The position numbers were made by a program, and so were the translations under genes. Below, one piece after another: positions 14,248-23,892 of a stretch of DNA of 39,920 bases. Every line of letters begins with the position of its first letter. The stretch's first letter is position 1. Source of the stretch: a virus; IMG/VR virus record IMGVR_UViG_3300048547_000321, positions 1 to 39,920 of that record. One strand, 5' to 3'. The notes under the pieces were generated by a model that was not told where the DNA came from, did not search any database, and was given only the letters and a program-made list of their open reading frames with translations.

Positions 14248-15246
14248 TTATTCTTGCCAAGAGTGATTTTTAACTACGTGCTCAATAACTTCTACAAGAG
14301 TTTGTTCTAGTTTGATTGGAGGAGTCCATCCAGCCTTATATATCTTCGAACTGTCAAGTGCATACCTGCGATCATGACCAGGTCTAGTTTTATGAAAATC
14401 TTCAAACTTGTAATGTAGTTTTTCTCCCATCAGGCTCGCAATTCTTTTAGCGAGTTGCAAGTTATCTATTTCTTCTAGCCCTGCGATGTTGAACTTGGTA
14501 GGACGCTCGCATTCGTATGATTTGTATATGTTGAAATCTATTTTGTTATACATGAAAAGCCAAGCATCTACGAGGTTACGGCAATCAATATACATCCTAG
14601 AACCAATTCTATCAGGCGATCCATGAACTAAAAGCTCTTCACCCTTCAGCACCCTGCTCACTATTTTAGGCAGATATTTTTCAGGATCTTGTTTAGTGCC
14701 AATCATATTCATGCAATGAGTGACCGCGATCGGAGTTCCGTATGTTCTCCAGTATGTGAAGCATAGAGCATCTTGAGCAGCCTTAGAAGCAGCGTATGGG
14801 TTAGATGGGCAGGTAATGTCCCACTCTATATGACTATATCCATCCTGAGCAGCTCCAAAGACTTCATCTGTAGAGCAATGGATGAATTTTTCCAGCGTAT
14901 CCAGCCCTCTAGCGTATTCAAGTATATTGCCAATTAGTCTAGTATTTGATTCCCAAACGTATATAGGGTCACTTATAGATGTGTCTACGTGAGATATAGA
15001 CGCACAGTTTAGTATGTAGTGGACATCCCCCAATCTCATTTTCGTACGATGCGATATAGGAGCGTTAAGATCATGGCAAACGATGCTATATCGGTTAGAA
15101 TCTATTGATTTAGAGATTCTTTCAGCATCACCCATGTGACGAAAAGAGTCTAGCCCTATGATTTTCCAGTCAGTTTTTTCTAACAGGTATTCAACAGCGT
15201 GAGAGCCTACGAAACCAGCACTTCCAGTTATGAGTATAGTTTTCAT
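14248..15246 (-). CDS. NAD-dependent sugar-nucleotide 4,6-dehydratase/epimerase (RmlB-like)
   Basis: This 332-aa protein is an extended short-chain dehydrogenase. GSAGFVG (8-14) binds NAD, STDE (125-128) is the signature of nucleotide-sugar 4,6-dehydratases, and Y151-AAS-K155 is the catalytic pair. The likely product is a 4-keto-6-deoxy sugar nucleotide, though an epimerase or decarboxylase of the same family is possible. It shares one base with the glycosyltransferase gene upstream. The pair may supply and attach a sugar to a virion protein, host surface sugar or DNA. Confidence 0.8.
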   Translation of the reverse strand: MKTILITGSAGFVGSHAVEYLLEKTDWKIIGLDSFRHMGDAERISKSIDSNRYSIVCHDLNAPISHRTKMRLGDVHYILNCASISHVDTSISDPIYVWESNTRLIGNILEYARGLDTLEKFIHCSTDEVFGAAQDGYSHIEWDITCPSNPYAASKAAQDALCFTYWRTYGTPIAVTHCMNMIGTKQDPEKYLPKIVSRVLKGEELLVHGSPDRIGSRMYIDCRNLVDAWLFMYNKIDFNIYKSYECERPTKFNIAGLEEIDNLQLAKRIASLMGEKLHYKFEDFHKTRPGHDRRYALDSSKIYKAGWTPPIKLEQTLVEVIEHVVKNHSWQE

Positions 15247-16274
15247 TATTTGAATTTATGGAATGGAGTTTTTTTGTATCTTAAATGACCCTTAGTTTCA
15301 CCATCAGGTTCATGATATGATTTGAGAGTTACGAGACCTTCATCTTTATCGCGAACAACATGGTCACATATAGTATGAGTTATGCAACAAAAATTTAGCC
15401 CAGCAGGATGCCATCGATTCCAGTTTAAATATAAATCTTGAGTCCCACCGCCATCGTATCCATCAAAATGAGCCAGACTAGCAGCTTTTTTAGACATAAG
15501 AGTGCATCCTAGTCCAGTCCAGTCAGTTTCAATTACTGCACCCCTACCTATGCCAACATGACTGTTGTTAAGCCACCCTCGACGCCTCCAGCCTTTCGCG
15601 TTTAATTCAAAAACATTCCCCTTGGGAGGGCATTTTTTAATGCGTTCACGCACCCTTTGCATTCGTGCAAACTCGATTTTTTTTAACTCATGAGATAAAT
15701 CTTTATCTTCAATTCGAGATTCGCATTTGTCTAGCAAGAGTTCTAACCACCAAGGCATTTTTAGTTCAGAGGGGAGGTGATCTTCAGCTATTGAATGTTG
15801 ATAGTCTCCATGACCTCCCAAGAAACTACCGCCACCCTGAGATGGGTATGTGACGAAAGAGACATCATAGTATCCATCGTCAAATTCTAGCATTTGTAGG
15901 GATGTAGAAAGCGCATTGTATGGAACAAGAACATCAGCTTCTACGCTCCAAAGATAATCGCATCCCCATTGCCTAGCAGCGTCGAACCCTGTTGATTGCA
16001 AAGATGCTATGAGTATTTGCCTGTCTTTTTTATAATGATCACCACTTTCTTCCATGTCGATTGGAATGACATCATGATTTGAAAAATTTTTGCAGAGGTC
16101 AGAAACAGCTTTTTTACTTTCTTTATCTGTAACTAAAAATAATTTATGCTCGAAATTTAATGTTGAATGATCAATGGCAGTTTTTACCCTCCTTAAACAA
16201 ACTTCAAGAGGATCAAGGTAAGATTTTGTAGCTACAATTACAGTAGCTATTTTCTTAGTAGTAGTAATAGTCAT
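15246..16274 (-). CDS. GT-A type glycosyltransferase (342 aa)
   Basis: This 342-aa protein opens with a Rossmann-like strand (IATVIVATKSYLDPLEVCLRR) and has WSVEADVLVP (near 109-118), an EAD in place of DXD, plus a late His in ICDHVV. This fits a GT-A glycosyltransferase of uncertain family. A charged insertion (residues 165-225) includes WLNNSHVGIGRG. It overlaps the end of the large tail protein gene by 20 bases and abuts the dehydratase, so it is expressed with tail genes. The acceptor is unknown. Confidence 0.6.
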   Translation of the reverse strand: MTITTTKKIATVIVATKSYLDPLEVCLRRVKTAIDHSTLNFEHKLFLVTDKESKKAVSDLCKNFSNHDVIPIDMEESGDHYKKDRQILIASLQSTGFDAARQWGCDYLWSVEADVLVPYNALSTSLQMLEFDDGYYDVSFVTYPSQGGGSFLGGHGDYQHSIAEDHLPSELKMPWWLELLLDKCESRIEDKDLSHELKKIEFARMQRVRERIKKCPPKGNVFELNAKGWRRRGWLNNSHVGIGRGAVIETDWTGLGCTLMSKKAASLAHFDGYDGGGTQDLYLNWNRWHPAGLNFCCITHTICDHVVRDKDEGLVTLKSYHEPDGETKGHLRYKKTPFHKFK

Positions 16275-19101
16275 CTATAGAATATGTATTCCTTTTGTAA
16301 ATTCGAGTTGCAACGTTACCTAGTCTTGCGTCTGTTGATCCTGCTATATGTTCAGTCTTGGTAGAAATAAAATAATTAGAATGCATGTCAAGAGCAATCG
16401 AATCATTACCACGCCATTGTTGTAAATTTCCAGATACTACGGTAGTTTTATTAGAATCTTCACGATCTACTAATGTGAATTTATGACTATTGAGGAAATA
16501 GATTTTGCCTTGAGAGTTGTAATGAGGGCAACCTCCAAAATAATATTGTTCAGAACCTAAAACAAAATAACTATCTCCATTTTGATTATACTCAATAGCA
16601 TTTATGAATCTGGTTTCACAAGTCGGAAGATCGTCCATTGGAGTGCATCCATCGATATTTTTGAAAAAAGTATTAAATAATCTAGTTCCATTATAAGTAT
16701 CAGTAACATCGACTTCTGCTCCATCAACTAGAGTGCTACGAGTTGTATATGTTTTTCTGAAAGTTGCTCTAGATTCTATTCTTTCACCAGTAGAATTATA
16801 ACTTATGCTATTTGCTCTAATATCATGAACAGTTAATTTTTCGTCTCGTATTAAAAATGGATGCCCGTCAAGATAGAACTGCTGAATATTAGGAATATAG
16901 TAACTATGTTTATTATGAGTTTTTAAAGTTACTACAGTTGCATCTTGAAAAACATGAGTTTGTCGAGTAGATGTTAAATAATCTTCAGTATAACTTATAA
17001 CAGGAGGATTGCATACCTGTCTTTTTCCAATATCAGTAGTGCTGTCTGATAAATACATTAAACCTAATGGTCTACTAGAGAAAGAATAAAGTTCAGGTGT
17101 AGGCACATCTTCATAAATAATATTAGTTTCTCTAGCATGTTCAGTTATAATTACGTTTACACTTGCATCGAAAATTCCTATTTGTGATCTTTTTATTTCT
17201 TCATAAGTAGATGTCACTCCAAGCTTAGTTACTTCGTATTCTTCTACTTCATCAAAATTGAAAAAAGTTTCAGTAGAATTATATGCTTCAAAGTATTCGT
17301 TAGTATCAGTCCACGTTACAATTTTTTCACCTAAATCTACTTCAACTGTTTCGATTCCTTTAGTATAATGTTTTCCGTTGGAATAACTGCTAGAAGTTCG
17401 ATAATACAATGTCACATTAGTAGTCGTTGTATCACGAGTAGAAGCAGTTTCATCGTAAAAATTGTGATCTCTATATGCGCTACCTGTCGGAGATTCATAG
17501 TAGTTTACTGTTATTGCAGAAGTTAATGTAGTTGCATTTATTATGTTAGTAGTACCTGCTGAACTATCTTGAACAGGCTTCGTATATTCTGTTTTAGGAG
17601 TATTATCAGTATCATTATTAGTGCTATCAGTATCACCAGTATCACCAGTATCACCAGTATTACCAGTATCACCAGTATCATCAGTATTTTCACTCTTACT
17701 CACAGCGTTGCAGCTTAGAGCCCTTGTTAATATCCTCCTAGAATTAGCGTTTACAACAACTTTAGTTGAAACGTCTTCAGTTTTAAATGTAGTGAATTTT
17801 AGACTGTGATTTAAAACGTCAGTTTGAGTGAATCCATATGCCCCTAAACCACCTTCAAATATTATTGTAGATATTTCGTAATAATCATAATTATAAGGTG
17901 AGAGCAACATAGCATTATCTTCGACAAAAGTTGAACGAATAACACCATGTATAGTTTGAGTCATTTCAGAACTTTCAAAAGAGTAAATTCTCATCGTTTC
18001 TGTATTACTCAAAGATTCAGGCAGTCCATAATATAGAGAAATTGGATAGCTATCATTTTTGATATTCGTTCCTTCAAATGTATTAGAGTATGTGCCCATA
18101 CTTTGAGTTCTACCTGTTCTATTAAGTCCACTCTTACTATAAGAGAACGTATATGTATTAGAGTATGTCGCACCAGATGCAGCGTAAGTATCAGTATCTC
18201 CAGTTTGAGTTTGCGTTCCTTCAACAAGTTGCCCTGCATTATCATCACTATCATAAGTTATACTAGTCAGTCCAGATCCAGTCGCGTGGAGGTGAGAATC
18301 AGTCACTTTATATGTATTTCCTCCTTGAACAGCAGTAGTTCCTTCGATCATTATATTTACAGTAAACTTTTCAGATTCTCTTTTTGTAGCACTTTTTGTA
18401 ATATTTTTTACTATTTGAGTTCGTAAAGCAGGAGATAACTCAACAAGCCGTCCACCTTCATTAGAGTAACTGTTAGATCGTGTAAAGTCGCCCTGACTAG
18501 TATAACCTCCTTTACCACTATGTGTGTGAGCATTTGTAATAGCATTTAGAGGATCATTATAAATGAATACCTGATTTACAGTTCGACCATTAGAATCTTC
18601 TAATGTAGCTCCCGTTCCTTCAGTATCACCATTAACTTCACCTATAGTACTTACGAATCTTTTATTTGTATATTCTCTGCTAGAGTTATATTTAGTATTA
18701 TTTCCAGTATATTGAGACTTATCGCCATCTTCTGTCTGTTCATAAGTTTTAGTGGAGCCTGCAAACTCTGTTCTATATGCACTTTTAGAATCACCTGACT
18801 TTCCTGCAGCGTTAGAGCCCGTGTGTAGTGAACTTGCAGATCCTTCAGTTCTACTATAATTAGTTCTTGAGGTGAAACCTCCAGTTGCTAGACCATCTAT
18901 AGCCCCTTGATGTTGAGTATATGCAGAATCTGATGTATATTCTCTATCGGCATTATCTACCGAAGTATCTTGATCCGTAGGAGGCTCAAATTGTTCGGAA
19001 TAAGTATGCGAAGTAGTTCCGTGATAATATCTACTAGCTTCTTTTAAAACATATTCTACGCTATCTACATACTCAATATAGTTTCTAGATTCATTTGCCA
19101 T
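16255..19101 (-). CDS. Large Ser/Thr/Tyr-rich tail protein (948 aa)
   Basis: This 948-aa protein is unusually rich in Thr, Ser, Tyr and Asn, with poor hydrophobic content, as in exposed tail or adhesion proteins. Near residue 472-493 it has a T-G-D repeat encoded by seven 9-base units, followed by an Asn/Thr/Asp linker. That linker divides it into two halves (1-470 and 510-948). No enzyme motif is seen. It lies between the two smaller distal-tail candidates and the glycosyltransferase, so a tail-tip or fibre protein, perhaps glycosylated, is likely. I do not recognise a family. Confidence 0.6.
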   Translation of the reverse strand: MANESRNYIEYVDSVEYVLKEASRYYHGTTSHTYSEQFEPPTDQDTSVDNADREYTSDSAYTQHQGAIDGLATGGFTSRTNYSRTEGSASSLHTGSNAAGKSGDSKSAYRTEFAGSTKTYEQTEDGDKSQYTGNNTKYNSSREYTNKRFVSTIGEVNGDTEGTGATLEDSNGRTVNQVFIYNDPLNAITNAHTHSGKGGYTSQGDFTRSNSYSNEGGRLVELSPALRTQIVKNITKSATKRESEKFTVNIMIEGTTAVQGGNTYKVTDSHLHATGSGLTSITYDSDDNAGQLVEGTQTQTGDTDTYAASGATYSNTYTFSYSKSGLNRTGRTQSMGTYSNTFEGTNIKNDSYPISLYYGLPESLSNTETMRIYSFESSEMTQTIHGVIRSTFVEDNAMLLSPYNYDYYEISTIIFEGGLGAYGFTQTDVLNHSLKFTTFKTEDVSTKVVVNANSRRILTRALSCNAVSKSENTDDTGDTGNTGDTGDTGDTDSTNNDTDNTPKTEYTKPVQDSSAGTTNIINATTLTSAITVNYYESPTGSAYRDHNFYDETASTRDTTTTNVTLYYRTSSSYSNGKHYTKGIETVEVDLGEKIVTWTDTNEYFEAYNSTETFFNFDEVEEYEVTKLGVTSTYEEIKRSQIGIFDASVNVIITEHARETNIIYEDVPTPELYSFSSRPLGLMYLSDSTTDIGKRQVCNPPVISYTEDYLTSTRQTHVFQDATVVTLKTHNKHSYYIPNIQQFYLDGHPFLIRDEKLTVHDIRANSISYNSTGERIESRATFRKTYTTRSTLVDGAEVDVTDTYNGTRLFNTFFKNIDGCTPMDDLPTCETRFINAIEYNQNGDSYFVLGSEQYYFGGCPHYNSQGKIYFLNSHKFTLVDREDSNKTTVVSGNLQQWRGNDSIALDMHSNYFISTKTEHIAGSTDARLGNVATRIYKRNTYSIDDYYYY
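17623..17685. repeat. 9-bp tandem repeat, seven units, inside the large tail protein gene
   Basis: The unit is ATCACCAGT on the plus strand, with variants GCTATCAGT, ATTACCAGT and ATCATCAGT. It encodes T-G-D or close variants on the minus strand. The unit length is a multiple of three, so gain or loss of units would keep the frame and change linker length. Confidence 0.9.
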
Positions 19102-19105
19102 TTTA

Positions 19106-19690
19106 TTAACTGCTTATTACTGTCCAACTATAATATACATCATGATCGTATTCTCCTACATTTACAGTTGTCTTGGGAACAGAAAAAACTTGAGAGGGAT
19201 AGGCTGTCATACTTCCAACTCTTACTTGAAAATGACTTTTTTCATGTATAGTAGCTATTAAAATTGAGAAATCACCAGGAGCTTTATTTTTTTCTACTTC
19301 AAACCCATCAGGAGGAGCAGAATCTATTCTTAATTTAGCTGATTGTATTTTAGTTTGATTATTTATTCTAACGTCTACTATTAAATATTGATCGCCATTA
19401 GGATTAAAATCTAGCCCTCCAACTGGAGTTATCAATTCATTATTTATTGTAGCAGGATTTACTGCGATAAAAGAGTCAGTTATTTCCATTATTTCGAGAG
19501 GTTGGTATCTTAAACCTGCAGCACCTTTGTCTCGCAGAGATATATTTAACCCCCCATCTTGATCAGCCGATATTTCTATACCCTTACTTCCCTTAGAATT
19601 GGTTATGGCATTTATAGCATCTATAATCTCATTACCTTTATCTGTATCTATTAAAGATGGAGATTCGCCTTTTTGTAGTCTGGAAATCAT
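19106..19690 (-). CDS. Hypothetical distal tail protein (194 aa)
   Basis: This 194-aa protein starts MISRLQKGESPSLIDTDKG and has the helix-then-beta-sandwich look of small phage baseplate or tail-tip proteins. FEVEKNKAPGDFSILIATI and YYSWTVISS are strand-rich. No enzyme motif is present. It lies between the 256-aa protein and the 948-aa tail protein, within four to five bases of each. Function is inferred from position. Confidence 0.55.
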   Translation of the reverse strand: MISRLQKGESPSLIDTDKGNEIIDAINAITNSKGSKGIEISADQDGGLNISLRDKGAAGLRYQPLEIMEITDSFIAVNPATINNELITPVGGLDFNPNGDQYLIVDVRINNQTKIQSAKLRIDSAPPDGFEVEKNKAPGDFSILIATIHEKSHFQVRVGSMTAYPSQVFSVPKTTVNVGEYDHDVYYSWTVISS

Positions 19691-20457
19691 ATAGTTACGT
19701 CATCAATTATTTCATATGTATGTTTATAATATATAACACCTGCATAAATTCCACTAGCTATTCTAACCTTCGGAGAAGGACTACTAGTAGCAAAATTGAA
19801 AGTACTTTCTTTATCTATATTTTCATTTACTTGAGGATCACCATCTCTCATCATGTAACCGCAATTATATTTTCCATCACCAAAACTAATTGAATCGATT
19901 GATACGCCAAAATCCATATCTATATTTCCACTTTTTATGTCCTCAGGTTTTAATAAAACATATTCATGTTTAACTCTGCAAGCTACATTTATTGTTCCAC
20001 TTTTTTCTTCGAAACTAGTATATCCATCCTCATTGAAAAAATTAACGTCAGCAATAGATTGAACATTTAAAAAATTAAATAGATAAGTTGTATTAATTGT
20101 TATTTTTCCACCACCTACAACACTTAATCCACTAAATTTTAAATAAGGGATATTTATACTTTCATAAGAATACCAAGTTTCTGGAACTGCAGCATATTTA
20201 GTTGTTACCTTAAAAACACCTCCACCAATATCGGTTAGACTTTCTTCGAATGCGTAATATTTTTTATTCGATTCACTTTCTGCACCTATCTTAGTATGTT
20301 TGAAATTAGATTTTTCTACAAAAGATGTAGTAGATATTACGAAAGATGTAGGGATACTAGAATCTTTTCTGAAATAATTAGCATTAGGATCTGACTCTAC
20401 TGCTCCATTTGATAATCCAGAGGGAAAATCTGCGAATCTACTACTTTTTCCAGCCAT
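19687..20457 (-). CDS. Hypothetical distal tail protein (256 aa)
   Basis: This 256-aa protein is beta-rich with many aromatic residues (YYAFEESLTDIGGGVFKVTT, VIYYKHTYEIIDDVT). It has no recognised domain. It begins three bases after the tape measure gene ends, the usual place of the distal tail protein. It overlaps the next gene by four bases. Distal tail protein is the most likely role, by position only. Confidence 0.5.
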   Translation of the reverse strand: MAGKSSRFADFPSGLSNGAVESDPNANYFRKDSSIPTSFVISTTSFVEKSNFKHTKIGAESESNKKYYAFEESLTDIGGGVFKVTTKYAAVPETWYSYESINIPYLKFSGLSVVGGGKITINTTYLFNFLNVQSIADVNFFNEDGYTSFEEKSGTINVACRVKHEYVLLKPEDIKSGNIDMDFGVSIDSISFGDGKYNCGYMMRDGDPQVNENIDKESTFNFATSSPSPKVRIASGIYAGVIYYKHTYEIIDDVTI

Positions 20458-20460
20458 AAT

Positions 20461-22479
20461 TTATTGAGATACGAATTTACCTTCTAGTGTTTGATTTATT
20501 TTTTCTAATAAACTTTCAGTAGGGTCTTTATCTATCTGTTTTTGTAAACCTTTTTGCATTTCTTCTTCAGAAAAAACTTTCCCCTTTTTACCTCCGATAT
20601 ATTGTTGAAAACCTTTATCGCCTGCAAGTTTTTGAAAGCGAATATTTGCCTTTCTTTTTCCACCGATTCCATCTACTTCAGCAGCACCTTTACCTGCAAG
20701 GTTAGCAGCCCTCTTTAAATCATGACCAGTTAGCGAGCTTCTTTTTTGAGATTCTTCTTTTTCAGGACTCATGCTTCCATTAGCTAGTTTTGTAGCTTCT
20801 TCTTGAGATACATTGAATTCGTTCATTATATTTACAATTTTTTGAGCAAGTTCAGCCCTTTTTTCTAACGAAGATTGTGCTTCTTTATCGCCTTTAGCTT
20901 GAGCCCTTAGAGCTTCAAGTTTGATTTGTTTGATTTTTTCTTCTAAACTTTCAATTTTAGCTTTTCTTTTTTCTTCATCAGTAGCAGGTTTATTAGCTTC
21001 ATTTTCATCTAGTTTTTTCTGCAAAGCAACAGCTTGAAATAGATGCAGATTGTGCTTTCTAGCGATAGCAATAGCTTCTTTAGCTTTAGCGATTTGTTTA
21101 TCTAAAGCATCAGCAGCTTTGTTATCACCAGAAGCCCTCAGTTTTAAAGATTCGTATTCTTTAGCTAGTATAAATCTATCCTGTTCAGCATTGAGAGCTT
21201 GTCTGACTTTACTAAAATAACTACCGATTTGATTAGATAAATCTTCATGAGCACGTCTTTCTCTTTCTTTTTGATCAGCTATAGAACCAGACGCTTCAGC
21301 ATAATCTGATTGAGCTTTAGCTCCAGTATTATATGATTCAGTTGATTGATTTACTAGACTCATAGTTTCTTCCATATCTGCCATTAAACTATCTAGTTCA
21401 GATGACATATCATCGGTAGCTTGACCAGTTTTTGTAGCAGCATTCAAAGCCATAAATCCCACTTCACTTAATGCTACAACTAAAAGTCCTATTCCAGTAG
21501 AGGCGAGGACTGCTTTTATAGACATTGCTAACTTTCTGAGTGCTACTGATAAAATTGTAGTAGCAGTAGCACCACCTTTAGCCATTGCACTATATATTAT
21601 GAGGTTCCTGCTAAAGAGCGACATGACTTTAGTAGACATCTTTAACCCTAATGTGAACGCTAGTAGCCTTCTAGTAAAAGTAACTGTAGCATCAATATTA
21701 TGCCCTAGAAACTTTACCAATGGAGATAAAAGTTCTAAGAATTTGATTGTAATAGGAATTAGTCTAGTTCCTATTTCAGTTTGTAGTTCTACAATTTTAG
21801 CTTTGAAAAATTTAGTTGTATTTGCTGATGATTCTTGAGTTCTAGCAGCGTCACCTAGAGCAGCCCCCATATTGTCTAATATTAGGTTTTGAACTGTTAT
21901 AGCTTTAGTCTGAGCATCTAATTTAGATGTGCCATCACTTATTCCAAGACTCAACGCTTTCTGTTTTAGGGTAGCTTCATTGATTACTATACCCATTCTT
22001 TTGAGAGGCTCAAACTCTCCAGTTATAGCAGCTTGTAATTTAGTGAACACCTCTTCAGGTTTCATATTGTGAAAACTAGCTAAGTCACCTGCTATCTTAG
22101 CCATTCCCAATGAAAATGTAGCAGAAGCTTCCGCACTCATACCGAACGCTGTTCCCATTTGAGCAACAGTAGCTATTGTATTTTGAAGCTCAGCCCTAGT
22201 AGCAGGTATAGTTTTTAAAAGTTCAGATATTTTCTGATTGACGCCTTCAGCAGCAGGACCAAGGACTGTATTAAATTTACTTGCAACTTCTTCAGCGTCC
22301 ATCGCCAAACGAACCATATTTTTACCTAAAGCAGCCCCACCTAAAGCAACTGCTACTTTAGCTAAAGTAGATGTTACTGATTTTGAAAAACTTTTTACAG
22401 ATTTTTCGCTTTCTTTTAGTCCCGATTTGAAAGATTTTCCATCGAATCCTAGTTTTGCAAGTAATGAAAAATTAGCCAT
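20461..22479 (-). CDS. Tail tape measure protein (672 aa)
   Basis: This 672-aa protein sets tail length. The N-terminus (LLAKLGFDGKSFKSGLKESEKSVKSF) is the common lead-in of tape measure proteins. Residues 35-190 are helical with an Ala/Gly-rich patch and the conserved MGTAFGMSAEASATFSLGMAKIAGDL region. One or two hydrophobic helices lie near 290-345. The rest is coiled-coil helix rich in Glu, Lys, Ala and Gln. At the usual 0.15 nm per residue it predicts a tail of roughly 100 nm. It overlaps the chaperone gene by eight bases. Confidence 0.85.
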   Translation of the reverse strand: MANFSLLAKLGFDGKSFKSGLKESEKSVKSFSKSVTSTLAKVAVALGGAALGKNMVRLAMDAEEVASKFNTVLGPAAEGVNQKISELLKTIPATRAELQNTIATVAQMGTAFGMSAEASATFSLGMAKIAGDLASFHNMKPEEVFTKLQAAITGEFEPLKRMGIVINEATLKQKALSLGISDGTSKLDAQTKAITVQNLILDNMGAALGDAARTQESSANTTKFFKAKIVELQTEIGTRLIPITIKFLELLSPLVKFLGHNIDATVTFTRRLLAFTLGLKMSTKVMSLFSRNLIIYSAMAKGGATATTILSVALRKLAMSIKAVLASTGIGLLVVALSEVGFMALNAATKTGQATDDMSSELDSLMADMEETMSLVNQSTESYNTGAKAQSDYAEASGSIADQKERERRAHEDLSNQIGSYFSKVRQALNAEQDRFILAKEYESLKLRASGDNKAADALDKQIAKAKEAIAIARKHNLHLFQAVALQKKLDENEANKPATDEEKRKAKIESLEEKIKQIKLEALRAQAKGDKEAQSSLEKRAELAQKIVNIMNEFNVSQEEATKLANGSMSPEKEESQKRSSLTGHDLKRAANLAGKGAAEVDGIGGKRKANIRFQKLAGDKGFQQYIGGKKGKVFSEEEMQKGLQKQIDKDPTESLLEKINQTLEGKFVSQ

Positions 22480-23074
22480 TTTCTTTTATATTTTGGAGCT
22501 CGTGAGCAGTAGCAAGTTGAGTGATTGGATTTCGCAAAGAATATTTTTCTGTTTTTCGTAACATAATCCTTTGCAATAATTGTAAGGCAGAAGAAATAGG
22601 AGTATCAAGTATTTCTTGGAAAGACCACCCGTAGTTACAAGCTAAGGTATCTACGAGCGTCATGACTGCTACTGAGCTTTTTGAATTTGATGAATTGTCA
22701 TCATCTTTAGATGTAGGCATATCATTAAAACAAACATTGAAATAACAGATTATTTCTTGTCTGAATTCTGGATAATCTCTTATTAGTCTGCCTACTTTTC
22801 TAGCATACCTATTTTTGAAAAATGGTTTATCGTTAGAAATAGATAGGACAAAAAACACGAGATCGTCAAATTGAGGCTCCTCACCTGTTATAAGCCTGTT
22901 TTCGCTGAACTCTAGAAACAGCAAATCTTTTATAGTTATTTGCCTGAGTTTTAAACCTGCTATTTCAAAATCTAAATTTATAGCACCTTCAAGTCGAAGT
23001 TGCTTTTCAAAAGATGAAGCATCAGCTATCCGCTTTTTGGCAGCGTCATCGAAACTGACCGCCTTCCAAGTCAT
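22472..23074 (-). CDS. Putative tape measure chaperone (200 aa, gpG-like position)
   Basis: This 200-aa protein has a conserved-looking N-terminal domain (KLRQITIKDLLFLEFSENRL) and a Ser/Asn/Asp-rich linker near 128-142, then a helical C-terminal part. It sits between the tail-tube-like genes and the tape measure, the position of tail assembly chaperones such as lambda gpG. I see no slippery heptamer that would argue for a programmed frameshift here. Family identity is inferred mainly from position. Confidence 0.6.
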   Translation of the reverse strand: MTWKAVSFDDAAKKRIADASSFEKQLRLEGAINLDFEIAGLKLRQITIKDLLFLEFSENRLITGEEPQFDDLVFFVLSISNDKPFFKNRYARKVGRLIRDYPEFRQEIICYFNVCFNDMPTSKDDDNSSNSKSSVAVMTLVDTLACNYGWSFQEILDTPISSALQLLQRIMLRKTEKYSLRNPITQLATAHELQNIKENG

Positions 23075-23076
23075 TT

Positions 23077-23445
23077 TTAACCGATATCAGTAAGAGAAGT
23101 TAGAGAACCATTTGTTAAGACGTATCCACTCAAAGACATGCGAACATAATCAGATTGAGCTTCTGTTACTTCAGCACTAGTTACTCCGATGGTATTTCCA
23201 TCATAAGTGATTGTCTCACCAATTTCAATCATATCATTGCTATCAGCACCAAACTGAACTGTAAGACTGACCTCTACCCGTGAAGGGACAACGACAGACC
23301 CTATAGGTTTTGCATTACCGTCATCGAGGTCTACTCGATTTGCGCCAGTGTTTTCTGAATAGCTTTCGACTATGAAACCTTCAACTTTTCCACTTGTGAA
23401 ACCAAATTTTTGACTTCCATCTTTTTTTCCTACTGTATATGCCAT
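23077..23445 (-). CDS. Tail-tube-like protein, paralogue 1 (122 aa)
   Basis: This 122-aa beta-rich protein shares a clear pattern with the 112-aa protein upstream. Both have V-E-S-(F/Y)-S in the N-terminal third, then NR(V/I)DLNDG or DLDDG, PIG(S/A)V, R(V/T)EVS and TVQ(F/A)G. Their tandem position before the tape measure genes is the tail tube slot. One of the pair may be the tube protein, or both may form the tube or a decoration. The gene is two bases from the chaperone gene and 41 bases from its paralogue. Confidence 0.6.
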   Translation of the reverse strand: MAYTVGKKDGSQKFGFTSGKVEGFIVESYSENTGANRVDLDDGNAKPIGSVVVPSRVEVSLTVQFGADSNDMIEIGETITYDGNTIGVTSAEVTEAQSDYVRMSLSGYVLTNGSLTSLTDIG

Positions 23446-23486
23446 ATTATATAAATTTTAAAGGTTACGAGTTATTGAATATCAAT

Positions 23487-23825
23487 TTAGTTAATTTTTA
23501 AATATCCTCCTAGACTAAATCTTGCATAGTCTGCAGCAGTTTCCGTTTTTTCAACAGAAGTGATTACCATTGTAGTATTAGTATCATAGCCAGAGCTTAG
23601 GGTGATTTCCTGTCCAATAGTGGGAGCAGAACCTACGCCAGCTTGAACAGTAGCACTAACTTCAGTTCTACCTTCAGTAATAACAGCCCCTATAGGTTCG
23701 CCATCGCCATCGTTAAGGTCGATCCTGTTTCCATTTTTGCTTAGAGTAAAACTTTCTACAACTAAAGAGTTGATTGTAGTTTCTGTTATTCCGAAGAGTT
23801 GATCTCCATCTTGAGTAATAGCCAT
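23487..23825 (-). CDS. Tail-tube-like protein, paralogue 2 (112 aa)
   Basis: This 112-aa protein is a duplicate of the 122-aa protein downstream, with matching blocks GDQLFGITE/SQKFGFTSG, VVESFT/IVESYS, NRIDLNDGDGEPIGAV and TEVSATVQAG. Both end in a strand with YARFSLGGYL or YVRMSLSGYV. It has no enzyme motif. The upstream gap 23826-23966 has a TTGACA and TATAAA only 13 bases apart, too close for a standard promoter. Confidence 0.6.
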   Translation of the reverse strand: MAITQDGDQLFGITETTINSLVVESFTLSKNGNRIDLNDGDGEPIGAVITEGRTEVSATVQAGVGSAPTIGQEITLSSGYDTNTTMVITSVEKTETAADYARFSLGGYLKIN

Positions 23826-23892
23826 AGTGTGAGTTATAAAAGTTAAAATTAACGAGGTTTTATAATAACTGTAAAAATGTCAATTTTAGTTA

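Noticed and set aside
17623-17685. CRISPR-like or iteron repeat
   Set aside because: The units are contiguous 9-base codon repeats inside a coding frame, with no spacers.
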